Positions 37,508 through 51,071 are shown, numbered from the stretch's first letter. The stretch is 64,000 nt of DNA from Pelagicoccus sp. SDUM812002 (GCF_031127835.1 NZ_JARXHX010000001.1:682001-746000); one strand, 5' to 3'. Program-made: numbers and translations. The notes: generated by a model from the sequence alone, not told the origin.

Positions 37508-37927
37508 TCAATTCTGGTCACGGAGATCAGGTATGATGGGTATCACGCCCCGTACCTTCGGCACCTCTCCGGGACCGAGCACGAAGTGTAGCTGCTTCAT
37601 CTGGGATCCGTAGTTAATCTGCATATCCACATAGATCTGCCACTCACGAGCGTAGTGCTCGTAACCTACTTTGATCACATTCTTACCCGTAGGACGGCGC
37701 TCGAAAAAGTACTCCCGACAGCGTTCGAAATCGCGGATGATATAGTCTGGCTTGTGATGCGTTAAAGCCTTCGCTCTCTCCTCGTCTCCTTGCTGCAAGG
37801 CGGTCAAGAAAGCGGACACGACTGACGCGGCATCTTCTTCGCCTTGCAAGTATTCCGGTTCGGGACCGCCCCCACAGGCTGACAATAGCAGTACTGCAAA
37901 GAGGGCGACGGCGGGGGAAAACTTCAT
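37508..37927 (-). CDS. Small lipoprotein of unknown function
   Basis: The 139-residue protein has a clear lipoprotein signal (AVLLLSACGGGPEP, Cys at about 18). The mature part looks like a small alpha/beta (possibly NTF2-like) domain: DAASVVSAFLTALQQGDEER, then REYFFERRPTGKNVIKVGYE and MKQLHFVLGPGEVPKVRGV. I do not recognise a named family. It lies 40 bases upstream of the secretion ATPase gene on the same strand and may be transcribed with it. Confidence 0.75.
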   Translation of the reverse strand: MKFSPAVALFAVLLLSACGGGPEPEYLQGEEDAASVVSAFLTALQQGDEERAKALTHHKPDYIIRDFERCREYFFERRPTGKNVIKVGYEHYAREWQIYVDMQINYGSQMKQLHFVLGPGEVPKVRGVIPIIPDLRDQN

Positions 37928-37967
37928 GGAGCGAAACTAGAGTCTATTTCATTCAGCTGGCAAGGCC

Positions 37968-39683
37968 CTAGAACATGTCCACAGGTACCGTGGCCAGTGC
38001 CTCTGCAAGCGTTGAAATCCCGTCCTTCACTTTCAGCAGGCTGTCTTGATGAAGCGTTTTCATGCCAGACTTTACCGCAGTGCGTTTCAGGTCTGCCGTT
38101 TCCCGGCCTTTGTTAATATCTTCGATAAGCTGTTCGCTGCTTGTCATGAGTTCGTGAATACCGACTCGGCCTTTGTACCCAGTATTCGAACAGCGGGGAC
38201 AACCCTTGGGGTTATGCTTAAAAATGGGTCCGCTCCAACCTACGCCGGCTTCAAGAACTTCACGCTCGCGACCTTCTGGCTCGTATTGGATACGGCAGGT
38301 CTTACACACGCGTCTCATCAACCGTTGAGCACAAACGCAGAGCAACGAAGAGGAGATCATGAACGGCTCAATACCCATGTCGGTGAGACGAGCTACCGTG
38401 CTTGGAGCATCATTCGTGTGAAGCGTGCTTATCAACAAGTGACCGGTCAGGGCCGCTTCGACCGCTATATTCGCTGTTTCTTGGTCACGAATTTCACCCA
38501 CGAGGATGATATCAGGATCTTGACGCAAGAAGGCTCGCAACGCACTCGCAAAGGTGAGTCCGATCTGGCGGTTCATCTGCATCTGGTTGATGCCGTTGAG
38601 CGTGTACTCGATCGGATCTTCCGCTGTGCGGATTACAAAACTGGGATCGTTGATTTCGTTGAGTGCCGAATACAACGTCATGGACTTACCGGAGCCGGTC
38701 GGTCCACAGTGCAAGATCATGCCATAAGGCTGCTTGATCACTTCTCGGTAGCGAGTCAGGTTCTCCTCCGAGAAACCAAGGGCTGGCATCGGCAAGGTCG
38801 ACTTCTGCTTGTCCAGGATACGCATGACAACGCCTTCGCCGTGATTAAGCGGAGCAGTTGAGACACGAAGGTCGATATCGACATTCTTTTTCGTAAATTG
38901 CTTGAAGACGATACGCCCATCCTGCGGCAAGCGACGTTCCGCGATGTCGAGATTCGACATGATCTTCAAGCGAGCTACCAACGAACCAGATACCTTTGGC
39001 GGCAGCTTCAGCTTCTCTTGGCAAACCCCGTCGATGCGGTAGCGAACGACAAGCTCCTTCTCCCGAGGTTCAATGTGAATGTCCGAAGTTCCAGCGAAGT
39101 AGGCGTCTTCTATGATTCGGTTGGCAAGCTGGATGATTGGAGCGGATTCCTCACTATCGAGCCCTTCTTCATCTTCTTCTATCTCACCATCGTCGAACTC
39201 CATGCCGACGGCTTCGACGACATCTTCGAAATGGGTTTCTTCGCGTTTCTGGTCCTGCTTAAGGACTTCCTTGATGTCGCTCTCTGGAGCGAGCAAAGCG
39301 ACTACCGTCTTCTTACTCAGCTCGGAGATCCGAGAAGTGACGGTCAACTCAAAAGGGTTAGCTAGGGCGACTGCAATGAACCGTCCGTAGGCGCTGACAG
39401 GAACTACTTGATTCTTCTCGCAAAAATCTTGGTCGAGCAGCTCCCAAGTCCCCTTGTTGATCGCTACGTTCTTAACATTGATCGGGGTGACTCCGTAGGT
39501 CTTAGCCTTGGCAACGTTCAGTTGGTGCGGCGATATCCGGTAGTCAACCAGGAGAAGGTCATCGAAAGCGCTACCGTTAAGCTCCTCTTCACGAGCTTTG
39601 AGCACGCTGGACTGGTCTGCATCGAGATACTTGAGCTCGTGCAAATGGTCTACAATCCCTGCCTGTAGTCGACCCAACGCCAT
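37968..39683 (-). CDS. Type IV pilus / type II secretion assembly ATPase (PilB/GspE family)
   Basis: A 571-residue hexameric ATPase that drives pilus or pseudopilus assembly. It has an N-terminal T2SSE/MshEN-type domain (about 1-150). A connector with an acidic patch ([17 protein letters not shown]) follows. The motor domain has [19 protein letters not shown], Walker [13 protein letters not shown], the Walker B region [19 protein letters not shown] and the His box [15 protein letters not shown] zinc site has CKTC and CPRC. It is paired with a free-standing copy of its N-terminal type of domain directly upstream. Other pilus machinery is not in the window. Confidence 0.93.
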   Translation of the reverse strand: MALGRLQAGIVDHLHELKYLDADQSSVLKAREEELNGSAFDDLLLVDYRISPHQLNVAKAKTYGVTPINVKNVAINKGTWELLDQDFCEKNQVVPVSAYGRFIAVALANPFELTVTSRISELSKKTVVALLAPESDIKEVLKQDQKREETHFEDVVEAVGMEFDDGEIEEDEEGLDSEESAPIIQLANRIIEDAYFAGTSDIHIEPREKELVVRYRIDGVCQEKLKLPPKVSGSLVARLKIMSNLDIAERRLPQDGRIVFKQFTKKNVDIDLRVSTAPLNHGEGVVMRILDKQKSTLPMPALGFSEENLTRYREVIKQPYGMILHCGPTGSGKSMTLYSALNEINDPSFVIRTAEDPIEYTLNGINQMQMNRQIGLTFASALRAFLRQDPDIILVGEIRDQETANIAVEAALTGHLLISTLHTNDAPSTVARLTDMGIEPFMISSSLLCVCAQRLMRRVCKTCRIQYEPEGREREVLEAGVGWSGPIFKHNPKGCPRCSNTGYKGRVGIHELMTSSEQLIEDINKGRETADLKRTAVKSGMKTLHQDSLLKVKDGISTLAEALATVPVDMF

Positions 39684-39689
39684 TTAGGA

Positions 39690-40199
39690 CTAGCTCGCAA
39701 TCATCGCGGCCTTGGCCTCCTCTGCCTCTTGAGTTTCCAGATAGTCCGAAATCGTCTCCAAAGGAGCTGCAAACCAGACAATGTTGCCCGTAATCTTTTG
39801 CTCCCAAAAAGTGCGAACGGCTGGACTCATGTAGTAGGCAGTCGCGATGTAGCGGGTGTCCTCAACCAAATCGAATGGTACAGACCAAGTGGCCCAGCAT
39901 TCAGAACGGTCGGTAGCGGCGGTAAGCTCTTCAGGCACCTCCATGTTCCGAACGTCAATAATGCCAAGCCCTTCTTCTTCAACAAGATGCTCCATGAGCT
40001 TGCTTTCATGCACGCTCTGCTTCTCGTTAATCAGAATCGACAGCAAGCTCAAGCGCATCTCTCCCGTAGCGTTCGAAAGAAGCTCGAGAAAGCGCTCATT
40101 CGCGGCGTCGAGGGCCTCGATGCTTACGAGGCCACGCTCCACCAAGCTCGCTCCGAGCAGGCGGTTTGCACGCATTATGAGAGGCTTAAGACTGGCCAT
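39690..40199 (-). CDS. Stand-alone secretion-ATPase N-terminal-like domain protein
   Basis: The 169-residue protein resembles the N-terminal domain of PilB/GspE ATPases without a motor: RLLGASLVERGLVSIEALDA, then SILINEKQSVHESKLMEHLV and LGIIDVRNMEVPEEL. The C-terminal third (SVPFDLVEDTRYIATAYYMS and FAAPLETISDYLETQ) is like the second half of such domains. It lies six bases upstream of the ATPase gene on the same strand, so it may be a regulatory subunit of that ATPase. These domains bind c-di-GMP in some ATPases, but I cannot confirm the binding motif here. Confidence 0.68.
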   Translation of the reverse strand: MASLKPLIMRANRLLGASLVERGLVSIEALDAANERFLELLSNATGEMRLSLLSILINEKQSVHESKLMEHLVEEEGLGIIDVRNMEVPEELTAATDRSECWATWSVPFDLVEDTRYIATAYYMSPAVRTFWEQKITGNIVWFAAPLETISDYLETQEAEEAKAAMIAS

Positions 40200-40222
40200 T
40201 GTGTGGGTGGGAGAAACTGATA

Positions 40223-41299
<1,077 letters not shown>

Positions 41300-41338
41300 C
41301 TAAGCTCAAAGAATGCAACATCGCCGCGCTAGCGCTTT

Positions 41339-44300
41339 CTACAGTGCTAAAACCTCGATCAGTCCGCTTCCGCCCGCACCGTTTGCCAGCTGAATCAGAA
41401 CCAGATAATCTCCTGCCTCCAGCCAAACACGCTGGGCGGCGTCTTTAGCATCGTCGGAGAGCGGCGATAGTTGCAAGGCATCAAACCCACTCGCCAATCT
41501 TCGAAACGCTCCTTGGCCACTCTCGTTTGCACTGGTGAACAACGCATCATCGCGCCAATTGTCGTTAGGCTCAAGATCGACAGCGACTCCTTCGACAAGA
41601 TGATAGATCACGATTTTCGGATCTTCAGCTCCCGAATCTGAAAATGAAGGGCCCAGTCCACGAACGAGAACCTCCAAGGGTTCGTCACCTTCGATCGAAA
41701 AAGCGAGCAAGCCACTACTATCAGCAGTCACCGGGGACTGAGCGCGAATCCCTCGAACAACCTTAGAATCCAAGTCGAGGGTTCCCGCAAACACTGCTGC
41801 AGCGACCGCATCTGCGATACCATCGTCGCTCTTGCTGCGTTCTATCTGCAGCGATCCCCCACCAGCTCCTAAAAGCACAACAGGTCCGTTGTCTGATGGA
41901 GGCCTCCCGTCCTCGGAAAACCTTCCTTCACTCAGCGTCAAGCTCGGCGCCTCGCCGATTCCGATAAACTCCGCAAACAGTCCATTCGCCCCACTACTGC
42001 TTGGGTACCCTCCTGCCGCTCCTGCTTTCAGTCGCGAATCGCTCGATGCTCTATCGCTTTTCAAAAAGACCTGCTGCTCCCCCCAGCGTCCATTTGCTAA
42101 CCCCGATTCCGGATCAATCGAAACATCCACACTCTTCCCAGTAAATGAGGTAATCACGATTCGGCCATCCAGGCCATGTGAACCGATGGCCAAGTCTGCA
42201 AAAGGACCTTCACGCCACAGGAAAGCCCTACCATCGGGCAATACCTTCAGATAAACAGAATCTCCTGGTACGCCAACCCCGCCGCCCTCGTAGGACCCGG
42301 AATAGGAAGATTCCGAGCTGGGAGCGACTTGCAATTCCCCCACGAACTCAAGCCCATAGCCTGGAACTTCCAAGAGCAGCTTCCTTAATGCCACTCCTCT
42401 AATGGCCCCTGCCGAGGTTTCACCTGACTGAAAAGTCCCGGCACTTTCAAGCGTAACTAATTCACGGATACGGTAGAACCCAGTCTCAAGATCAAATACT
42501 GTAACATAGCCGGACTCAAGAGTGTCCTCAACTTCCAGCCAAGCCTGCCCACCATTCGAGGACGTTCCCAAATAATGTCCCGCCGACAAGCGTCCGTCCA
42601 AGACGTTGACCTTTCTCTCAACGATGCGCGTAGCAACCCCGTCTGAGACTTGAGCCCATATCGTGTGGGGGCCCTCTGATCTGAAGATCGCGACCGAGCT
42701 AGTGCCACTGCTATTCGATACGGCCACCTGCCCATCTCCCTCAAAGTACCAATCCACGTTCAGACTGTCGTCATAATCCAACCCAAGGATATTCAGCGAA
42801 ACGCGCTCCTCACGAGCCGCCGATTCAGGTAGATCAATATACGCCCCATCCCATCGACTCTGCATCAAAGATGCCCCTAATTGTATCACTTCATCGTGAT
42901 TCAAAGCGCGATCGTAAATCCGAATATCAGCTATGAGGCCATCAAACGCACGGTCGCCGAGATCGTTATTCCCAACATAAGACGAGCCTTGAGATCTTAC
43001 GATCGAACCGATGGGTGACTGCTGTAAGAGCACTTCCTGACGCTGGCCGTTAATATATAGATTAGGCGTATTCGAAATATTAGTACTATCGTACGTACCA
43101 ACCACAAAATACCATTCGCTATCCTGGACTGATCGCGGCGGCGTATTCCAAACACCAAAGCTTTCGTAGTTGGAAAAAAACTTCAACGTTTGGCGGTTAC
43201 CATCCGGAAACGCCGAACCGTTTCCCGAGGAAAAGTAGAGGTAATAGTATGGCAAGTTCACGATACGCGGATGCGGGCTCACGCTCATATCGTTTGAGCG
43301 GACCAGCGCTGCTATTGTCACCACGTCGCTAAACGCTGCTTCAAATGTCATCCGCTCATTCGCATTGTCGAGCAGAAGACTTCCTCCGTACTCAGCCTGC
43401 GATCGAGTCGCTCCAGCTATCGAACCATTGCTGCTGCCAGCCAAATCAGTCTCGAGACTACCGCTTCCCTCGAAGGCGAAATGATGCTTGAGTCCTGACT
43501 TCACGGCAGCCGAGCGACCCACGACAACCGTTTTATCAACGGTACGAGTGGTACCACTCAAACTTGCCGAAAATCTGATCGTCGCCTGCCCACTCTCCTT
43601 GGTCCGAAAGCGAAAAATGCCCTGACCGAGGTCTCTGACCTCGCCAACACTTATACCCGACAACACCTCGGCTCCAAGGACGGCTCCATCCAAAGCTGCC
43701 AACTCGAAAGTGACTTCCGGCCCTGCTGACTCAACGAGCACTATTGCATCTTTGACATTAGCTACCTCTAAGAAGTGGCCGCTCAGTTCAGGCTTCAACG
43801 CAGCCAACAGGTTGAGACGCTTTCCCGTGAGCGTGCCCCTACCCAGCGCGGAGAGAGGATCGCCCGTTTCTAGGATCCGCGTTTTCAATTGCTCCGCTGT
43901 CATACCGGGATTCGCCTGCGCCAACAAAGCCACAGCCCCGGCGACCATAGGTGACGCCATAGAGGTGCCCGAAAGGAAATTGTACGAATTCGTTGGATAC
44001 GTTGAATAGATATCGCTTCCTGGAGCTGAAATATCTACGCTCACCTCGCCATAGTTCGAGCTAGCATTCAGCGCATCCTCTTGGTTCGAGCTTCCCACCG
44101 ATATGATATTTTCCAAATCATATCCGGCAGGGAATTCCAACGATTCAGGAGATGCGTCCAAATTCTTCCCGTCGTTTCCAGAGGCTGCTACGAACAGTAT
44201 TCCCAACCTCTCGTGGTTCTCAATTTCTCGCCGAGTCAATAAATTGGAACCACCCGATCCATAGGAGTTGTTTGTCGCCACAATGTTGATACCGCTCTCT

Positions 44301-45352
44301 TTCAGGAGGCCAACGTAAGCGAGAGCATCGTTAATGGCAGAATTCCGCAAACCATCGCGTTCACCGACTTTCAATGGAAGTATCTGCACGCCCCAATTGA
44401 CCCCCACTGCTCCGCTGCCGTTGTTGCCTACCGCCCCTGCGATTCCAGCAACGTGGGTTCCATGCCCATCTTCGTCCTCAGGATTCTCGTCGCTATCGAC
44501 AAAATCCCATACAGCCGACGAACCACTTGGGTCCACGAAAAGGTTCTCAACAAGATCTGGGTGAGTTAGCTGCATCCCCGTATCAATGACAGCGACGACA
44601 ACTTCATTGTCAGGATCACCCGTTTCGAACTGCCAAGCCTCTTCCGCATCGATTTGGTCCAAACCCCACATTCGGGACGGATCCCAATCACTCGGAGTAG
44701 TGCTCGGAAAGCTTAAAGTATCAAATTCAGCGATCGCCCCGGGGAAACGTTTCTGGAATGCGGCGATCAGCATTTCAATTTTCCCCAACTCTGGTTCTTT
44801 GAAGCCGAGGCAAAGGTAATCCGCAACGACTGATTCCCGCTCCCGAAAAAGCGCATTGTCTGCAACAAATGATTCAAGCTCCTCGGCGCCCACCAAATCT
44901 GGATCGGCATCGATTAGGAAAACATTCCCCATATGGGCAATCGAACCGACGCTGGTGTACCGTCCATTCTCATCTACCTGGATTTTTTCCTCCCAAACAA
45001 CCCAACGGATTCGCCCGCTGTCACGCTTCAATAGATACTGCAAGCGGGGGTAGCCTCTCGCAGTCGAAACCAATCTCGAATCAATCAACTTCGCCTGTGG
45101 GTATCGATCAGCCCAAGAACTCTGAATCTCGGCGAGATCCGTTAGCTGGGGGACCGACTTCGCACTCAATTCCCCCGATTTCGACTTCCTACTCGACTCG
45201 CCCCCTTGCAATCGCTCGTTCGAATCCCTCTGTACCTGCTGGTCTCTGGGTTGAGTTTCCGAAGAAGTGTCATCTACCCGCTTCGCGACCCAAACACTGC
45301 CTAGCAGCAGCGCCAAAGCAGCGAAAACAGTAACTATGCGACAGTTGAACAT
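41339..45352 (-). CDS. Giant secreted subtilisin-family serine protease with LamG-like module
   Basis: The 1337-residue S8 peptidase has an N-terminal signal or anchor (about 8-22). An inhibitor-like propeptide region reaches to about 215. The catalytic domain (about 225-520) has Asp257 in VAVIDTGMQ, His297 in DGHGTHVAG, oxyanion Asn393 in ASGND and Ser464 in SGTSMASPMVAGA. A LamG-like concanavalin fold spans about 630-830 (HHFAFEGSGS, DSEWYFVVGTYDS, FDGLIADIRIYDRAL). A PKD-like region and beta repeats follow, ending in RGLGPSFSDSG ... NDNWRDD ... LIQLANGAGGSGLIEV, a beta-rich C-terminal module. The enzyme probably degrades extracellular protein and binds carbohydrate. Confidence 0.93.
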   Translation of the reverse strand: MFNCRIVTVFAALALLLGSVWVAKRVDDTSSETQPRDQQVQRDSNERLQGGESSRKSKSGELSAKSVPQLTDLAEIQSSWADRYPQAKLIDSRLVSTARGYPRLQYLLKRDSGRIRWVVWEEKIQVDENGRYTSVGSIAHMGNVFLIDADPDLVGAEELESFVADNALFRERESVVADYLCLGFKEPELGKIEMLIAAFQKRFPGAIAEFDTLSFPSTTPSDWDPSRMWGLDQIDAEEAWQFETGDPDNEVVVAVIDTGMQLTHPDLVENLFVDPSGSSAVWDFVDSDENPEDEDGHGTHVAGIAGAVGNNGSGAVGVNWGVQILPLKVGERDGLRNSAINDALAYVGLLKESGINIVATNNSYGSGGSNLLTRREIENHERLGILFVAASGNDGKNLDASPESLEFPAGYDLENIISVGSSNQEDALNASSNYGEVSVDISAPGSDIYSTYPTNSYNFLSGTSMASPMVAGAVALLAQANPGMTAEQLKTRILETGDPLSALGRGTLTGKRLNLLAALKPELSGHFLEVANVKDAIVLVESAGPEVTFELAALDGAVLGAEVLSGISVGEVRDLGQGIFRFRTKESGQATIRFSASLSGTTRTVDKTVVVGRSAAVKSGLKHHFAFEGSGSLETDLAGSSNGSIAGATRSQAEYGGSLLLDNANERMTFEAAFSDVVTIAALVRSNDMSVSPHPRIVNLPYYYLYFSSGNGSAFPDGNRQTLKFFSNYESFGVWNTPPRSVQDSEWYFVVGTYDSTNISNTPNLYINGQRQEVLLQQSPIGSIVRSQGSSYVGNNDLGDRAFDGLIADIRIYDRALNHDEVIQLGASLMQSRWDGAYIDLPESAAREERVSLNILGLDYDDSLNVDWYFEGDGQVAVSNSSGTSSVAIFRSEGPHTIWAQVSDGVATRIVERKVNVLDGRLSAGHYLGTSSNGGQAWLEVEDTLESGYVTVFDLETGFYRIRELVTLESAGTFQSGETSAGAIRGVALRKLLLEVPGYGLEFVGELQVAPSSESSYSGSYEGGGVGVPGDSVYLKVLPDGRAFLWREGPFADLAIGSHGLDGRIVITSFTGKSVDVSIDPESGLANGRWGEQQVFLKSDRASSDSRLKAGAAGGYPSSSGANGLFAEFIGIGEAPSLTLSEGRFSEDGRPPSDNGPVVLLGAGGGSLQIERSKSDDGIADAVAAAVFAGTLDLDSKVVRGIRAQSPVTADSSGLLAFSIEGDEPLEVLVRGLGPSFSDSGAEDPKIVIYHLVEGVAVDLEPNDNWRDDALFTSANESGQGAFRRLASGFDALQLSPLSDDAKDAAQRVWLEAGDYLVLIQLANGAGGSGLIEVLAL

Positions 45353-45435
45353 GCGAATATATGGCTGCTTAGCGAACTGAGTATCATCGCAGGGCTGCCT
45401 CCTGTATCTACGACGCGACGAGCACTCTCGTATTC

Positions 45436-45475
45436 AAAAAAAAGACCGTAGCCCCAGCATGGGGTTACGATCTTT
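45436..45475 (-). terminator. Intrinsic terminator of the mcsA-mcsB-clpC operon
   Basis: On the minus strand AAAGA-T-CGTA-A-CCCCA/TGGGG-C-TACG-G-TCTTT with loop TGC is followed by eight T. It lies 26 bases after the clpC stop. Confidence 0.88.
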
Positions 45476-45500
45476 CGTAAAACGTGTCGTTAAAGGGACG

Positions 45501-48005
<2,505 letters not shown>

Positions 48006-48011
48006 AAAGCG

Positions 48012-49142
48012 TTATTCTGCCTCCTGTTCGGGATCTGGTTTGGGGGTATCGTCCTCAGCGGACGTTTCGTGAATGTTAAAAAGGGGACGGGCTACGTTTT
48101 CGAACTGCTTGCGCATGTACTCCGCTCGGAACTCGTCACGAGCGTTCGACTCGATTTCATCGCCGGCATGGTATTGTACGTGTCCAGGCTGACATTCGAT
48201 GAACATACGGTCCACTATGTTCCGCGTCTTCTCCGGAAACATCTCCAAATCGACGCCAAATCGCACCAGCGAAGCGAGATTCATACACTCCGAGGAAGTC
48301 AACAAATGGCTGTTCTGCAAAATGCCGTAGGCACGCCCGATCTTGTCGAAAAGCTTGTTCGGGTCCTTCTCCAAGATCTTTTCCCGAGCGTTCATCTCCT
48401 GATCGATGATAGTGCGCAAGACCGAGGAAAGCCGCTTCACGATCTCCTCTTCCGATTCTCCAAGGGTCGTCTGGTTGGAAATCTGGAAAATGCTGCCGCT
48501 CGCGTCCGAACCTTCGCCGAACAATCCGCGAACCGCGATGCCAAGCTGGTTGACCGCTCGCACGACCTTCTCCATCTGGCTGGAAATCACCAATGCCGGC
48601 AGGTGCATCATAGTCGAGGCCCGCATTCCGGTCCCCACATTCGTAGGGCAAGCGGTCAGGTAACCGAGCTTGGAAGAGAAGGCGAAGTCGAGCTGCTCCT
48701 CCAGAGCTGTATCGATGGCATCGATAACGTTCCAGGTGCTCTTGAACCGATATCCAGACTTAATGACCTGAATGCGAAGGTGGTCCTCCTCATTGATCAT
48801 CACGGAGATCGACTGATCCTTACTGATGACCACACCTGCTGATTCTGCGTTGCTGGAAAGCTCACGGCTGATTAGGTGACGCTCCACCAAGATCTGACGT
48901 TCAAGGTCCGACAGGGAAGAAATTTCCGCGCTGATGCCGCGCTTCATCTGGCTGAGCGATGCGACAGAGGGTAAACATGTCTCAAGGACTTCCTTGCGAC
49001 GGGTCTCTTTGGCCCACCCCGGAAAAGGCGTGTCAGCGATGTTTCGGGCCAAGCGGATACGAGTCATCAAGACAACCGGGCACTTCTTAGAGCCTGCTTC
49101 GGTCATCTCGGACTTTCCGCCAAATATGCTTTTGATTAACAT
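48012..49142 (-). CDS. mcsB: Protein-arginine kinase McsB (phosphagen-kinase family)
   Basis: This 376-residue kinase phosphorylates arginines of proteins, marking them for ClpC. Phosphagen-kinase features are VVLMTRIRLARNIADTPFPG, the INEEDHLRIQ loop (Glu119), catalytic Cys165 in YLTACPTNVGTGMRAS and the GSIFQISNQTTLG nucleotide segment. The bacterial-specific RDEFRA at 335-340 is the allosteric phospho-arginine-sensing motif of McsB. The C-terminal 25 residues form an acidic tail. It abuts mcsA with no gap and precedes clpC by six bases. Confidence 0.94.
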   Translation of the reverse strand: MLIKSIFGGKSEMTEAGSKKCPVVLMTRIRLARNIADTPFPGWAKETRRKEVLETCLPSVASLSQMKRGISAEISSLSDLERQILVERHLISRELSSNAESAGVVISKDQSISVMINEEDHLRIQVIKSGYRFKSTWNVIDAIDTALEEQLDFAFSSKLGYLTACPTNVGTGMRASTMMHLPALVISSQMEKVVRAVNQLGIAVRGLFGEGSDASGSIFQISNQTTLGESEEEIVKRLSSVLRTIIDQEMNAREKILEKDPNKLFDKIGRAYGILQNSHLLTSSECMNLASLVRFGVDLEMFPEKTRNIVDRMFIECQPGHVQYHAGDEIESNARDEFRAEYMRKQFENVARPLFNIHETSAEDDTPKPDPEQEAE

Positions 49143-49658
49143 CTACTTTGATTCCTCGAGGGCGGCGGCTTCCATCGCCTTTTTCAATTCTACTATCTCG
49201 TCCCGCATGCGAGCTGCGTCTTCATAACGCTCGCTGGATATCGCTTCCTTGAGCCCATCCTCCAGCGTTCCCAGTCTGTCGACGTAAGTAGCTCGCTCCA
49301 ACGCTCGCTGGGGCACCTTTCCCCGATGGGAGTCTCCCTTGTGCATGTTAAGCAAAGCAGGGGATACCAGGTTAGCGAAGGTATCGTAGCAGGTCGCACA
49401 GCCGAGACGGCCCGTCTTCTTGAACTCCCGCTGTGTACACCCACACTCTGGACACGAGAGAGCAGCGACCTCCGGAGCGGTCTGCGACTCGGGCTTCACG
49501 AGAAGGTCGGCGAGCGAATAGCCGCTCGGATCCGTGATGCCCTTCTGCTCCGCGCAGTTCTCGCACAAGTCGATCTTGTGGATCTGATTGTTGATAATCT
49601 GCGTCAAGTGCACCGTGGCAGGCTCGCTGCAGACATCGCATTTCAGTGGCTTCGCCAT
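49143..49658 (-). CDS. mcsA: McsA, zinc-finger activator of McsB
   Basis: The 171-residue protein has Cys pairs at the N-terminus (CDVCSEP, CENCAEQKG), a second zinc module (SCPECGC ... CATC) and a C-terminal UVR motif (LEDGLKEAISSERYEDAARM, DEIVELKKAMEA). In Bacillota McsA binds zinc, activates McsB and bridges it to ClpC through the UVR motif. Its stop is directly followed by the mcsB ATG. It is the first gene of the operon; no ctsR repressor gene is present upstream, where instead a tandem GGTT repeat is found. Confidence 0.93.
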   Translation of the reverse strand: MAKPLKCDVCSEPATVHLTQIINNQIHKIDLCENCAEQKGITDPSGYSLADLLVKPESQTAPEVAALSCPECGCTQREFKKTGRLGCATCYDTFANLVSPALLNMHKGDSHRGKVPQRALERATYVDRLGTLEDGLKEAISSERYEDAARMRDEIVELKKAMEAAALEESK

Positions 49659-49672
49659 TTAGTAAATTATGT

Positions 49673-49689
49673 GGTTGGGTTTGGTTAAA
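49673..49689 (-). promoter_or_regulatory. CtsR-box-like tandem heptad upstream of mcsA
   Basis: Plus-strand GGTTGGG-TTT-GGTTAAA is a direct heptad repeat with 3-base spacing, 15-31 bases before the mcsA start. The layout is that of the CtsR operator (GGTCAAA-N3-GGTCAAA) with T for C. No ctsR gene is seen, so the call is tentative. Confidence 0.3.
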
Positions 49690-49925
49690 CTAGGCAGATT
49701 GCTCCACCCGCTCGAGCACGGGTCGTACAGTGCAAACGCCATGCCATGTTTGCTGCATGCTTTGCATACTGTCCAACATTAATGCATGACGAATCGCTCG
49801 GTCTCAAAGCAAGCCTAACGATTTCCTCAATTTTTACGAGAAGCTACCGCAGATTACTGCAGGTCCGTTTTGCAATTAAGATGGGTAGGCTTTTCTCCGA
49901 AGTAGCCTCAAGGACTGAGCCCCCG

Positions 49926-50792
49926 TTAGATCATCGTCCCATGAGTGCTGACTTCCTTGTGAAAGGCCGCATGCAGTTTCTGGGTAATTGGACCGGGAGA
50001 GCCGTCGCCGATCGCTCTAGAATCCAACCCGACGACGGGAATCAGCTCTGCCGCCGTGCCTGTCAGGAAACATTCGTCCGCGTTCCAAATCTCGTAGCGG
50101 GTCAAGTTCACTTCCTTTACCTGAAGCCCTTCGGAGCTCGCTAGGTCTATAACCGCCTGGCGCGTGATGCCGCGCAGCGCTCCATTGGAAGCATGCGGCG
50201 TAAAAATGACGCCCTTGTGCACGATAAAGAGGTTGTCGCCCGTACACTCGGCCACGTTGCCTTGGTCATTGAGCATGATGCCCTCCAGCGCCCCCGCTTG
50301 GGCAGCTTCGACCTTGGCCATGATATTGTTCAGATAATTGAGGGATTTCACCCCCGGATTCAAAGCTGCCGCATTGGTCCGACGCGTCGGTACCGTCACG
50401 ATCTTCAAGCCCTCCGTGTAACACTCTTCCGGATACAAAGCGATCTTGTCCGCAATGATAATCAACGAGGGCTTCGGACAGGAATTCGGAGACAGCCCTA
50501 GGCTGCCCACACCCCGGGTGACGATGAGCCGAATGTATCCGTCGCTCAGTCCATTGATTCGACAAGACTCGCACACGAGATCAGACAATTCCTGACGCGT
50601 CCAAGGCATGTTCAGCAGGATCGCTTTGGCGGAGTACTCGAGCCGCTCCAGGTGCTCGTCCAAGCGATAGACGCAGCTTTTGTAGATGCGGATCCCCTCA
50701 AAAATCCCGTCGCCATAGAGCAAGCCATGGTCAAATACCGAAATTTTCGCCTCCTCCTTCTCAACAAACTCTCCGTCCAAAAATATCTTCAT
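49926..50792 (-). CDS. ilvE: Branched-chain amino acid aminotransferase (class IV)
   Basis: This PLP enzyme makes or degrades valine, leucine and isoleucine by transamination with glutamate. The 288-residue protein starts MKIFLDGEFVEKEEAKISVF. It has the fold-IV segments HGLLYGDGIFEGIRIY, YIRLIVTRGVGSLGL, the PLP Lys in NPGVKSLNYLNNIMAKVEA, GNVAECTGDNLFIV and FLTGTAAELIPV. I chose ATG at 50790-50792; an earlier in-frame start adds 39 residues of non-homologous, Arg-rich sequence. D-amino-acid transaminase or aminodeoxychorismate lyase are related alternatives, but the motifs fit IlvE best. Confidence 0.92.
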   Translation of the reverse strand: MKIFLDGEFVEKEEAKISVFDHGLLYGDGIFEGIRIYKSCVYRLDEHLERLEYSAKAILLNMPWTRQELSDLVCESCRINGLSDGYIRLIVTRGVGSLGLSPNSCPKPSLIIIADKIALYPEECYTEGLKIVTVPTRRTNAAALNPGVKSLNYLNNIMAKVEAAQAGALEGIMLNDQGNVAECTGDNLFIVHKGVIFTPHASNGALRGITRQAVIDLASSEGLQVKEVNLTRYEIWNADECFLTGTAAELIPVVGLDSRAIGDGSPGPITQKLHAAFHKEVSTHGTMI

Positions 50793-51071
50793 AGGCCGCG
50801 TATATCTGTAAGCCCCTTCCTCGCTGGCAATTAAATTTTGACAGCGAAGACAAAACCGGTCCCCATTTCGAGCTGCACGAGAAAAACCCCACCCCATCAG
50901 GGAATCCATTACGCGAGCCTAATGTTCACCACGAGTGCGACCTAGTAGCAAATCCGCTGATATCGATTATGCGCTATTGTAACTTGAAGAAGTAATCCGG
51001 TGACCTATCTGTTAGAGATCAATAGATCCCCAAAACAACCAAGAATTACGACCCACCAACCACGCTTTAAC

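Noticed and set aside
38046-38861. 271-codon frame on the plus strand inside the secretion ATPase gene
   Set aside because: Antisense to a strongly conserved ATPase; no protein likeness.
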